A DNA stretch of 62,207 nt from IMG/VR virus record IMGVR_UViG_3300025141_000087, positions 1-62,207 of that record; one strand, 5' to 3'. The first letter of the stretch is position 1. Each line of letters starts with the position of its first letter. Both the position numbers and the translations under genes were made by a program. The notes under the pieces were generated by a model that saw nothing but the letters and a program-made list of their open reading frames with translations, had not been told where the DNA came from and did not search any database. Below, piece after piece: positions 1 through 8,562 of this stretch. Source of the DNA: a virus.

Positions 1-1279
1 TATTAATATACATTGCAGCGGCGGGAATGTCAAGTTCGCCAAAGCCGGTCGCAATTCTTTGAGCACTTTTTAATATACGTCTAAATTTTGGCTCCTTAAA
101 AAATACTTGTTCTTCGTATGATCGAATACGAAAATAAACTTCTAGCCAGTAGTCCGTACCATACTTGTCATTCACAGTGTTCATCTTAATACGGGAACGG
201 GTCACAACTCTTTGAGTTATCTTATCAGTTTTCATACCGTAAGGGCATCTCTTATGGTCAGTTATTCTTACTACAGGATTTGCGGTAACAAATTCATTGT
301 AATTGTTCACCATATTTGTTTTTAACTCACTTATGTCATTAAAACAAGACTTAGTATAATAGGACTCAAAAAAATGTCTGGAAGTTTCAGGGAATGCGTA
401 GGCTTCGCCGCCGACTGAAAGTCCTTGGTTGAGAAATTTATCAACAGTCTCTTCAGTGTCAACACACCCAGGCACTACTTTGCTAAGAAGCTCTTTCCCA
501 TCAGGCCTCTGCTCCAAAGAAGCAATGTGGTGTCTAATCCAGTACGTCACTGTGCGAGGAGATGCTATGTTTGCAGTTAACCTCCATGGGGCATATTTGT
601 TCACTAGAAACCCGTTTTGTGCTGCCGTGTTAACATAGAGTGGAAAATTTGGATCCTTTACCCACAACATCCTGGCCTCGTCGCTATTATGATCGTTGGT
701 TTCGAGCTGCACAGTTAAACCACTAATCAAGGAAGTACAAAGACTGCTTTTAATAAAAAATGTTTTAGTGAGTGAGTTTGTCGCGGCGTATTCTTTAGCA
801 AATTCTAGAAATAATCTTGAATAATCGTCAAAATTTTGAACTAGTCTGGTTTTCACAGAAGTTTTAAGATAGACGTCAGAAAAAATAGAAAATATACTTT
901 GCGCATATGGTCCGTACAACGTATCCACATCAACATAGCCGCCGCTGGGCTTTTGTATGGCAATTCTTATAATTCCAGAACGTGAACTTTTTCCCAGAAC
1001 ATCTGTTCTAACAAGGGCGCCTTGCACATTTTTAAAAGCAGTTGCTACAAAATCTAGCAGAAGTATATCTCCAACTTTATTTGCAAATGCAGATGTCGGC
1101 TGTACTACTCTTAATCTTTTTGATTTAGATTCGTTACTAAGATGGATTACATTACCTTGTTGATCAATTTTGCCATATAAAACTCTGTGGTACCACATAT
1201 TCAATGGTCTTGGAGTAAGAAATGGGTATTTGTAAATTTCGTAATTTATACTATCGTCGAAAGATTTTTTTGTTGGCAT
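1..1279 (-). CDS. Large unassigned phage protein, C-terminus cut by window edge
   Basis: An open frame runs from an ATG at 1279 to the left edge with no stop, about 426 residues (start MPTKKSFDDSINYEIYKYPF). It begins only two bases after the stop of the preceding 1092-residue protein, so the two are probably co-translated. The visible part is a mixed alpha/beta soluble protein with no signal peptide or membrane segment. I recognise no domain. Lying at the end of the neck-sheath-tube-baseplate series, it is most likely another baseplate or tail-associated virion protein; this is inferred from position only. The real protein is longer than shown. Confidence 0.75.
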   Translation of the reverse strand, partial: MPTKKSFDDSINYEIYKYPFLTPRPLNMWYHRVLYGKIDQQGNVIHLSNESKSKRLRVVQPTSAFANKVGDILLLDFVATAFKNVQGALVRTDVLGKSSRSGIIRIAIQKPSGGYVDVDTLYGPYAQSIFSIFSDVYLKTSVKTRLVQNFDDYSRLFLEFAKEYAATNSLTKTFFIKSSLCTSLISGLTVQLETNDHNSDEARMLWVKDPNFPLYVNTAAQNGFLVNKYAPWRLTANIASPRTVTYWIRHHIASLEQRPDGKELLSKVVPGCVDTEETVDKFLNQGLSVGGEAYAFPETSRHFFESYYTKSCFNDISELKTNMVNNYNEFVTANPVVRITDHKRCPYGMKTDKITQRVVTRSRIKMNTVNDKYGTDYWLEVYFRIRSYEEQVFFKEPKFRRILKSAQRIATGFGELDIPAAAMYIN

Positions 1280-1281
1280 TG

Positions 1282-4200
1282 TTACTCCACCCCCTCGGCT
1301 CTTAGAAGTTCAACAATCTTGTCGCGATTTTTCTCTATATCTTTAGCCAGTTGCGGTGTCACTTTTTGCCCTTCCATTGCGTGACCAGGTGCTACAACTC
1401 CGTCGCTGAGAGACTTATTCATGTGAGCAACTTGTTTTTTGGAGTCTGCAATCATTTTCTCTTTTTTGATGGCAGCTTCGGCAGCCTCAAAAGTGATATC
1501 TTCTGGCGGGGCGGTGAAGGCATCTTTTGTGGTGTCGGGTTTCCCAACATCCCAGGCTTGCACAAGTCTGACGCCGCCGACGGTAGACGTGGGCCGGGGC
1601 CCAGTCCCCGACCATGATGCGGCGGGGGCGACGGGAGTTATTGGTTTATTACCCCTGCCAGAATTTGCAGACGGTCGAGAATGACCTCCGAAAGATTGCC
1701 ATAAACATTGCATGTTTGTCGTCCATTCCAATCTAGCGTCCAAAGCTTTGATCTCGTTTTTCGTTTTGAGAATAAAACAATATCCACCAATTCCTAGACC
1801 TATTTGTTCCTGTTTACTAAACCAAGTAAAGGGAAAAGAAATCTTTACATGTTTTCCTGGGACTAGAAGCGCATTACCATACATAGTGACATCATAATTA
1901 TATGGCTCACCAAAAACATGGTAGCTATCAATGCCCTGTTGCTCTAATTTTGCTTCAAGATAATGAGGTTGGTTAGATCTATTCATTTGAAAATTTAAAA
2001 TCGTAGAATTTTCTCGCCCAAGTTCAAGGTGGTAAACGCCACGTTTTATATCAGAGGATTTATTTTTAAACCACTTGGCAGAATTCGACGCGGCTTGTAC
2101 GAGAATAAGCTCTCCTGTTTTTGCTTTGGATGAATCGTTTTCGGCAGCTGAGTTCCCAGGATCCGCACCGGTTGAATCATCATTAGAATAATAATATGCA
2201 TTGTCGTTTGCGTGGCGGTACTTCCCGTGGAGTTTAGAAAAAACTATTTTGTTGTTTATATTTTTTATCGTTAAGTAAGATGGATAAGCGCGTACATTGA
2301 CGTTTACGTTTCCTTCGTCTTTACATCTGCCCGTTAGTGCCTCCACTATCAGTTGAGTTAATGTGTCGTTGAGAAACGAATCAAAAAAGTATTCTGTTCT
2401 CCATTGATCGATAACATTTTCGAGCCAAAACTCTTGCCAAACTTTGAGGGTAATTGGAATTTTGGCTAGACTTTCCTTTACTACTTTTCGGTTTGCGGGG
2501 TTGGTAAATTCAACCTCTCCTAACAAAAATTTTACAGTACCTTTTTTGTTGCTGGTACCCCACCAATCTAGATCCATTTCGTCTTTGTGCTCATACAACA
2601 TTTCTAAAACTATATCTAAAAGATCTCCGTAGTAGAAAAAATATATATTTCGCGTGGATAAATCAGCCGGGGTTACCATTTTGGTGTATGGAATTTCGTT
2701 GGCGGGAGAAGAATCTCCTGCTTTTCTCGCCTCTGCTGCTTTTACGTTCGCAGCTTTAACTTGAGCGTCTTTTTCCATATGAGCCTGAGATTCTTGAGCA
2801 GCTGCCTGGTTTGGCCCAGCATTCTGTACAGCTGGTGGCGCAGGACCCCGCTGTGACCCCGCGCCACCTGTAATGGCTTCGCCCTCAAGGACTGATTTTT
2901 CATCTTGTAAATCTAGAATTTTATTATTATTAGCCTCGAGTTGATTTAACTGTTCCTGTGCCGTCTCTCCTTGCGGAAGTTTCCCAAGAACTTCTATTTC
3001 TTTATCGATTTCTTTTAATCTATCTTTATTTGACTGCGCTACCGCTTTCGCTTTCCTAGTTGCAAACCATCTATGAAGTTCACTTTCAGGTAGTTGAATA
3101 AAATGTAATTTATTTTCAGCAGTTAGTCTATCTAAAATTTTACTATACATTCTAGACATCTTCTTAGCTCTATAAATTGTTTGACCAACATCGGTCCTGT
3201 TGTGATACTCCCTGTTCTGCAGGTAAGTTATAATTCTTGTGGCGCGAGCTTTTCCGGATTCAATTCCAAATTGTTCTCTGAGCACATTTTGAGTTGCTTC
3301 CAGCTCAATTGCGGACTGCGCAAGTGGGTCACCAGTCATCTGCGTCCCTCCGCCTTGTTCTGATATCTTTGTCGAAGCCTTTGGTCCCACGATGGCCTCG
3401 CCGGCGAAGTCTAACAGAGCTGAGATGCCTGGGGCGACCTCCTTCATTACCTCTCCCATGTTCTCGACCCCTCTACCATACTGAGTTGCTTTTACAGCTT
3501 CTGCTTCTGCCGATATTAAGTCGTTTATATTCCCTCCTCCTTCTGCGTATGCATTAAGTTTATCTCTTTGTTCTGGTTTTAAATCTCCGAAGGCCGCGTT
3601 TTGTGTCTTTAAGAAGTGCTTCTTCTTCTCCATTTCTCCTTTGGCTGCGCCCTTATCAGCAGGAGTAAATAATATATTAGCAGCCCTCGATCTAAAAGAT
3701 GTTTCAATAGAACCCACATAATCTATACTTAACTCAAATCCACCATCCGGAGCGTCAAAAATTGGATTAATAGAATGTTTAAGAAGATTTAAATAAAGTT
3801 GCATCCTATTGGCTTTTAAGGCTGCTCTTAAATTGCGAGCTTTTTTATTCGGATTTGAGAAACCAGCACCTCTGTAAGCTTCAACTAATCGTTTAAAAGG
3901 AGGCGGCGTATATCCAACATCAACTCTAATTCGAAAGTATTTTTCATCATGCAGGAGATGCAGCTGATCAGATGAGACTCCTTTTTTATCGGACTTTTTA
4001 ATGACGGCTCTCCTAATTAAATCTGCAAACGAATATTTATGCCCCTTCTCTGTGTACATCTTGAAGAGAGCTTTCGGAGATTCGAAATAAAGTTTCAAGT
4101 TGCAGTGAACATAGGTATCTATTTCAACTGGTCGGACACCTTCAAAATCAAAAGTGAACGAACGAAAAGCAACACCTAACTTATGAGAATCAGTAACCCC

Positions 4201-4560
4201 TAAATTTCTAAGATTATTAAATTTAAGAGGAATAACTATATCTTTATCACTTTTTGCTTTCTGGGTTCCGAGTTTTACTTTGAAAATCTTAATCCAAGGC
4301 TGAAAGTCTCCAGAAATCGACTTAGGTACGTCCTGAAAAAAATCCTGCCCTGCCTTCCCATGTCCTCGAAGGTTATTAAGTATAGCAGTTGAATCCGACG
4401 TGTTTGGATCTGTTAGAGCTAGATGCTTATACTTTTGAGGAATTTCGGTTCCTTTTTTATTTGCGTATAATTCAATCTGTTCGGCCAAATAACAAGCCTC
4501 TGCATATTCAGGTAGTTTCGACCGAGATTCATGCAGTATATGAGTATTCGATTTAGCCAT
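1282..4560 (-). CDS. Large unassigned virion-type protein (1092 aa)
   Basis: This is a soluble 1092-residue protein downstream of the gp53-like gene. Roughly residues 1-500 look globular. About residues 510-650 are charged and low-complexity with coiled-coil character, rich in Gln, Ala and Pro (for example GPAPPAVQNAGPNQAAAQ). A second globular region rich in Trp and Tyr follows, then a Gly/Pro/Ser-rich tail. The arrangement of two folded parts joined by a flexible linker suits a structural component. Its place at the end of the tail module suggests a baseplate protein or a tail-attached enzyme. I see no recognisable catalytic motif, so the function is unknown. Confidence 0.7.
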   Translation of the reverse strand: MAKSNTHILHESRSKLPEYAEACYLAEQIELYANKKGTEIPQKYKHLALTDPNTSDSTAILNNLRGHGKAGQDFFQDVPKSISGDFQPWIKIFKVKLGTQKAKSDKDIVIPLKFNNLRNLGVTDSHKLGVAFRSFTFDFEGVRPVEIDTYVHCNLKLYFESPKALFKMYTEKGHKYSFADLIRRAVIKKSDKKGVSSDQLHLLHDEKYFRIRVDVGYTPPPFKRLVEAYRGAGFSNPNKKARNLRAALKANRMQLYLNLLKHSINPIFDAPDGGFELSIDYVGSIETSFRSRAANILFTPADKGAAKGEMEKKKHFLKTQNAAFGDLKPEQRDKLNAYAEGGGNINDLISAEAEAVKATQYGRGVENMGEVMKEVAPGISALLDFAGEAIVGPKASTKISEQGGGTQMTGDPLAQSAIELEATQNVLREQFGIESGKARATRIITYLQNREYHNRTDVGQTIYRAKKMSRMYSKILDRLTAENKLHFIQLPESELHRWFATRKAKAVAQSNKDRLKEIDKEIEVLGKLPQGETAQEQLNQLEANNNKILDLQDEKSVLEGEAITGGAGSQRGPAPPAVQNAGPNQAAAQESQAHMEKDAQVKAANVKAAEARKAGDSSPANEIPYTKMVTPADLSTRNIYFFYYGDLLDIVLEMLYEHKDEMDLDWWGTSNKKGTVKFLLGEVEFTNPANRKVVKESLAKIPITLKVWQEFWLENVIDQWRTEYFFDSFLNDTLTQLIVEALTGRCKDEGNVNVNVRAYPSYLTIKNINNKIVFSKLHGKYRHANDNAYYYSNDDSTGADPGNSAAENDSSKAKTGELILVQAASNSAKWFKNKSSDIKRGVYHLELGRENSTILNFQMNRSNQPHYLEAKLEQQGIDSYHVFGEPYNYDVTMYGNALLVPGKHVKISFPFTWFSKQEQIGLGIGGYCFILKTKNEIKALDARLEWTTNMQCLWQSFGGHSRPSANSGRGNKPITPVAPAASWSGTGPRPTSTVGGVRLVQAWDVGKPDTTKDAFTAPPEDITFEAAEAAIKKEKMIADSKKQVAHMNKSLSDGVVAPGHAMEGQKVTPQLAKDIEKNRDKIVELLRAEGVE

Positions 4561-4567
4561 TTAAATT

Positions 4568-4903
4568 TTACCCAATATTAAAATAAGTTAATGCCAGTTC
4601 TAAAGGCTGGGGTATGTGAATGGTGTCTCCAAGTTTGAAGTCTGACTCCAAAGGCTTTTTATTAAACCAGGGAATAACCCACCAAACATCTACGGTGCCA
4701 TAATGTTTATCAGATAGCTTGTAAAACCTATCTCCAACTGTCCATATGTGAGAGAAAATAGTAAACTCATCCATTTCTTCAACTGTAGGATATCTAATAA
4801 TTGGTGTAGATAAATGTCTAATTCTAGGAACTTTTCTGTTAAGAAACTGCTCTCTATAAAGATTACTGTTATTCATTAATAATATTCTTGCATCATTTCT
4901 CAT
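4568..4903 (-). CDS. 53: gp53-like baseplate wedge protein with LysM-like domain
   Basis: A 111-residue protein. Its second half reads as a LysM-like module: GDRFYKLSDKHYGTVDVWW near residue 57, then a Trp-containing helix and a KLGDTIHIP strand near the C-terminus. T4 gp53, a baseplate wedge protein, is known to carry a LysM-like fold, and short LysM tail proteins are common after tape-measure genes in contractile phages. T4 gp53 is longer (about 196 residues), so this may be a minimal version. The start codon overlaps the stop of the upstream gene (ATGA at 4900-4903), which indicates translational coupling. The assignment rests on the motif and on gene order. Confidence 0.7.
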   Translation of the reverse strand: MRNDARILLMNNSNLYREQFLNRKVPRIRHLSTPIIRYPTVEEMDEFTIFSHIWTVGDRFYKLSDKHYGTVDVWWVIPWFNKKPLESDFKLGDTIHIPQPLELALTYFNIG

Positions 4904-5610
4904 TTGATAAGTTTTCCTGCAGCATTTTTATATATTTCACTTGTCTCACTATACGCGTCGCCCATTTCTCCCAGATCTGGAACTTTGTGAAGAAGGTGAC
5001 CTTCCTTATAAGGGTATCCTGGATAATTGAATTTTTTATTTATCCAGGCTGGGCTTTTTTCATTCACGGGCAAGTAGGAAAAACTCGCCTCAATATTTTT
5101 TGGCAACGCTTTTCCCTTTACCAGAAAGAACCCTTCCTCCATTACAAAACTATAATTAAAACCATCTATGTATCCTAGCATGCCACTATTAGAAGCTATA
5201 GAATAAGAATCCACACTTGATGGAGACGCATCGCGTACCCAATTAACGAGTCTCAATTTAAATATTGGGCTGCCGCCGACTTTTGGATAGAAACCTCCAC
5301 CTACACCAGCACCTCTTACTTGTTCTGGATATAGCATGTTAGACAAAAGAGAAATTTTTCCTAGATTTCTATCTGCTTCAATTATATCATAAGCTGGCAA
5401 TACCCAGGAAATGTTAATCGTCCTTATTGTGCTTTTAAGTTTTCTAACAGGTTGTTGATTCATAACAAAAAATTGTTCATCGTAGGATGTATTGAATTCT
5501 TCACTATAGTTTGTCAAAAAAGCTTTGAATGTAACATTTCTTCCACTATTAACGTGATGAATATCAAGATATAGTTTATTCGTTTCTGCAAATCCGTTTG
5601 TAATTTTCAC
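4900..5610 (-). CDS. Putative tail-tube initiator or cap protein (gp48/gp54-like position)
   Basis: A 236-residue protein with a GTG start at 5610, supported by an AGGAGG sequence seven bases upstream. It is predominantly beta, with a segment ISWVLPAYDIIEADRNL near residue 68 followed by KLRLVNWVRD near 125, and shows no membrane segment. It lies between the tape measure and gp53-like genes. In T4, gp48 and gp54, which close or initiate the tail tube at the baseplate, follow the tape measure gp29. The gene order and beta-rich character fit that role, but I see no decisive motif. Alternatives are another hub protein or an unassigned tail protein. Confidence 0.4.
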   Translation of the reverse strand: MKITNGFAETNKLYLDIHHVNSGRNVTFKAFLTNYSEEFNTSYDEQFFVMNQQPVRKLKSTIRTINISWVLPAYDIIEADRNLGKISLLSNMLYPEQVRGAGVGGGFYPKVGGSPIFKLRLVNWVRDASPSSVDSYSIASNSGMLGYIDGFNYSFVMEEGFFLVKGKALPKNIEASFSYLPVNEKSPAWINKKFNYPGYPYKEGHLLHKVPDLGEMGDAYSETSEIYKNAAGKLIK

Positions 5611-5621
5611 TTTTTAGCCTC

Positions 5622-7898
5622 CTACTTTGTTTGTCTCGCTAATCCTAGATTAAGTTTTTTACCAGTGTCATTATTAAGAGAATATATCGTTCCATTTGGG
5701 TGGTCGAAAAGAACACTCCCTAGTTCTCTTTCGTTGAGTTTTAATACTACTTGTCCCCCTCCTCCGCCTCCTCCGGTGGCGCCGGCAACTCCTGCTTCTT
5801 TTAGAGCCTCAACAATAGCAATAGTTATCGGCTTCATCAGCATGGCGATGCCGGTATAGGCGATATCGCCAAGGGCTCCGCCAGCACCGCCTCCGCCCGA
5901 GGTCGGTTCCATTTCGATCTTTGCAAGATCTTCATTGGCTTGTCGTGCCGTTGCTTCAAAAATGCTTTCAGTACCACTGTGATTTAATGGGCTCGTAGAG
6001 TCTTCGGCAGGTGAAGAATGAGCCCATTGGGATCGCACTTGTTTCAAAGCTTTCTTGTGAGCATCCGCATCTACCATGCCCATAGCATTACCAACTTTTT
6101 CGCCGGCGGCTTCGGCTTCGTTCCCCCACCATCCAAAGTATTCACCCAGCTTTTTCACGGCCCAAATTAGGCCCGTGAGGATGGTCAAGACTACGCCGAA
6201 GCCTGCGAGTTTCATAGCGAACCCAACGGCGGTTGTGCCGGCGGCGACAGTGGCGAGAGCGGTACCCATGGTCCACAACATAGGAATTATAGTAAACACA
6301 AGGGTCTTAAACACACCAAATTTAAGTCCAAGTCCACCAAGAAGCATTGTCCAAAAGAAAATCTGTTTCCCACCTTCGCTCATCCCACTAACAAACCCTG
6401 TGAATGAGCTTACAGCATCTGTCACTGATTCAATAAACGGTTTCATTTCTATGACAAGCCCCATAAAGGCAAGCCTGAGTTCCTCCGCCATCGTCATTGC
6501 TTTCTTTGTCATATCAGCTAGATTCTTTTCTTTCTTTGCTGCTATTTCTGCTTCTTTTTGTATCTTTTTATACTCCGATGCGGTGGAACCAAGAAATTTA
6601 GTCGCTTCTGCCTGATCGGTGATTCCTGCTGCAGCCATAATACTCATTCGCGCATGATGACCTAAGTTTTTAAACACTGTTCCGGACTGCTTAAGGCTGG
6701 CTCTAACTGCCTCTATCCTTTCATCCTCGGCCATCATGACCATCTGAACACTGTTCAGATATGGCCCACCTAATATACCATTTAACCTTGCAACAGAATC
6801 AGCGGAACTTTCAAATGTGTCAAACTTCTCTGCCACTCCCAACAATGTATCCATTGAGGCACCAGTAGCTCGAACTTGAGCTTGCAAGTTAACAAATATC
6901 TTTTCCATTTGTGGTCCGCGAGATGCTAGTTGTTTTGAAGCCGTAACAAATTCTGAATAGAATTGATTCAGAGGAACGTCTAATGTCTCTGCCACCTTAG
7001 CAAATTTCTTTAACTCTGCTGTGCCTTTCTTGCCTAAAACTTTAGTAAAAACGTCAAAGGCTGCAGCCGTAGTGTTTGCACTTACTCCTGCTATTTCAAG
7101 TTTTGCAACCGTATCTATTATTTCCTGTCGATAACCTCCAGTAGCATTCTTAAATTCTACCGAAGAAGCGATCAAAGCTTCAGAAGCCTTATAGGCTGCT
7201 TCCATGCCAAGCCCTTGTTGTCTTAAAGCTTCGCTAGCTTCCAGTACCGAACTTGACATTTCGTCGCTAGCTTGTGTAGATTTATGAAAACCGGCCACCA
7301 GCTGATCTTGTTGTTTGATAATGTCTTCCACCCATTCAACCGCAAAGCCCGCCATATAATCACCGAGGTTCTTCATATACTTCTCAATGATCGGGCCTTT
7401 TTTCTCTCCTTTTGCCAGCAACAACTCAAAATCTTTCTGAACCTTCTTTAATTTTGTCCCTATGTTGAAAAGTCCGCCAGACCACGTTTGAGTAAATTTC
7501 ATACCAAATCCAGTTAGTTTTGAAACTTTATTGGCCCAATTATCAAATTCGCCGGCGCCGTCCTTTAGTAAATCTATTTCTTTTTCAAGCCCTACAATGC
7601 GATCTAATCTGGCTTTAAGATCTTCTCTCTGAGCTTGTACGGCATTCAATATTGCGATTCGTTGCTCTTCGGTTTTCCCGATCAATTGAGTTCTTAAATC
7701 AATTTCCGTCTGCGATTGCTGAATCTGTTCCTCGGTAAGCTTGCCCGCTAATCTCTGGACATTGAGCTTCTTCTGCATTGTATCCAGGGCGTTGCGCATC
7801 TCGTCTTTGTTGGCTATAGTAGCTTTTGTGAGCCGCTCCATAAGCTTAACTTCTTCAAGCTGTCTTTTTAGTTTTTGTTCTCCAGTTTCTTGAGCCAC
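5622..7898 (-). CDS. Tail tape measure protein
   Basis: A 758-residue protein with a GTG start at 7898 and GGAG nine bases upstream. The first 130 residues are charged helical coiled coil (starting AQETGEQKLKRQLEEVKLM). A long helical middle section follows, then a hydrophobic block at roughly residues 515-590 with several membrane-type helices (LLGGLGLKFGVFKTLVF, LAGFGVVLTILTGLIWAV). The C-terminus is Gly-rich with runs of consecutive glycines. Coiled coil plus an internal hydrophobic stretch, in a gene after the tube and the hub chaperone, is the classic tape-measure pattern. The protein sets tail length, fills the tube lumen and may enter the host membrane during DNA delivery. T4 gp29 is shorter (about 590 residues), so a longer tail is possible. 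Confidence 0.82.
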   Translation of the reverse strand: MAQETGEQKLKRQLEEVKLMERLTKATIANKDEMRNALDTMQKKLNVQRLAGKLTEEQIQQSQTEIDLRTQLIGKTEEQRIAILNAVQAQREDLKARLDRIVGLEKEIDLLKDGAGEFDNWANKVSKLTGFGMKFTQTWSGGLFNIGTKLKKVQKDFELLLAKGEKKGPIIEKYMKNLGDYMAGFAVEWVEDIIKQQDQLVAGFHKSTQASDEMSSSVLEASEALRQQGLGMEAAYKASEALIASSVEFKNATGGYRQEIIDTVAKLEIAGVSANTTAAAFDVFTKVLGKKGTAELKKFAKVAETLDVPLNQFYSEFVTASKQLASRGPQMEKIFVNLQAQVRATGASMDTLLGVAEKFDTFESSADSVARLNGILGGPYLNSVQMVMMAEDERIEAVRASLKQSGTVFKNLGHHARMSIMAAAGITDQAEATKFLGSTASEYKKIQKEAEIAAKKEKNLADMTKKAMTMAEELRLAFMGLVIEMKPFIESVTDAVSSFTGFVSGMSEGGKQIFFWTMLLGGLGLKFGVFKTLVFTIIPMLWTMGTALATVAAGTTAVGFAMKLAGFGVVLTILTGLIWAVKKLGEYFGWWGNEAEAAGEKVGNAMGMVDADAHKKALKQVRSQWAHSSPAEDSTSPLNHSGTESIFEATARQANEDLAKIEMEPTSGGGGAGGALGDIAYTGIAMLMKPITIAIVEALKEAGVAGATGGGGGGGQVVLKLNERELGSVLFDHPNGTIYSLNNDTGKKLNLGLARQTK

Positions 7899-7910
7899 TT
7901 AAATTATCTC

Positions 7911-8237
7911 CTATTTAAATGGCCATTTTAAGCCAGATGAAACCTCAAACTTTCTTACTGCGCTATCTAAAGCGTGTTTTGAAGCAAAAGTCGATGGGTT
8001 GTTTAAACCATTTTTCATATATGTTTGCATATATTTTTTTTCTGAGCCGAGTGCGCCCATGAATGCTTCAATTTGAGAGCGTTCTCCACGAACTCTTAAA
8101 GTGTTGCCAAAAAATCCTGGTGCAAACAGCCTTTCTAAAGCATGTTTAATGAGGGCGCCATAATGTAATAATGTTCCTTCATTTAGTTGACCATTTTTTG
8201 CAGCATTTAAATCTAATATTTTATCTTGAAGATCCAT
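7911..8237 (-). CDS. Small conserved-looking tail-module protein (108 aa)
   Basis: A soluble 108-residue protein of unknown function between the frameshift ORF of the hub chaperone and the tape measure. It starts at an ATG preceded by a strong GAGGAG at a suitable distance, and a copy of the inverted TATAAATAGT motif lies 23 bases upstream of the start. The sequence is mainly helical, with a positively charged middle (RVRGERSQIEAFMGALGSEK) that could bind DNA or a partner protein. The position before the tape measure in other phages often holds tail-assembly helpers, which makes that role plausible, but no motif supports it. Confidence 0.7.
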   Translation of the reverse strand: MDLQDKILDLNAAKNGQLNEGTLLHYGALIKHALERLFAPGFFGNTLRVRGERSQIEAFMGALGSEKKYMQTYMKNGLNNPSTFASKHALDSAVRKFEVSSGLKWPFK

Positions 8238-8260
8238 TGGTGCGCTCCTCGACTAATAAT

Positions 8261-8270
8261 TATAAATAGT
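8261..8270 (-). promoter_or_regulatory. Candidate phage promoter motif ACTATTTATA
   Basis: The coding strand reads AACTATTTATAAT, 23 bases upstream of the ATG at 8237. The same core is found before six other gene starts in this window. TATAAT within it could act as a -10 element. The complement is TATAAATA, the T4 late octamer, in the opposite orientation. Confidence 0.45.
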
Positions 8271-8295
8271 TCTTTAAAACGAAATTGTGAATAAA

Positions 8296-8562
8296 TTAAC
8301 GCTTGTTAGCCTTTTCCATTTGAGTACGTTCGTTTTCAAGTTGCTTTAAAAGTCTCTTGGCAAACCAATTTCGTATTTTAACAGGCAAACTATATGCCTC
8401 GGTGAAGCTCCAGCCACCGTGATACTTCAAAAAGAAGAACATTTCATAAACCTGTCCTATGTATTTTTCACTTAGGCCAAAAAAACGCAGTTGTAAATGG
8501 GACATCGATGACTGAGGTAGCATTACACCCCGGACAAACAAAGTCGCACTCCATTTTAACAT
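8296..8562 (-). CDS. Downstream ORF of the hub chaperone, probably expressed by +1/-2 frameshift
   Basis: An open frame of 88 codons overlaps the last 95 bases of the gp26-like gene in the +1 frame. Its meaningful part is the 60 residues after the T7 run at 8479-8485 (GLSEKYIGQVYEMFFFLKYH and onward, including FTEAYSLPVKIRNWFAKRL). None of the in-frame ATGs inside the overlap has a ribosome binding site, and the residues encoded before the T7 run are just the other frame of the upstream gene. I therefore infer that this segment is a C-terminal extension of the gp26-like protein made by ribosome slippage, giving a fusion of about 342 residues. Such two-form products are the rule for tail assembly chaperones (lambda G/GT, Mu). 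A one-base error in the T run would give the same picture. Confidence 0.6.
   Translation of the reverse strand: MLKWSATLFVRGVMLPQSSMSHLQLRFFGLSEKYIGQVYEMFFFLKYHGGWSFTEAYSLPVKIRNWFAKRLLKQLENERTQMEKANKR

Noticed and set aside
6076-6615. Plus-strand frame of 179 codons
   Set aside because: It is fully inside the tape-measure gene on the other strand, with Pro/Ser-rich composition typical of an antisense shadow.
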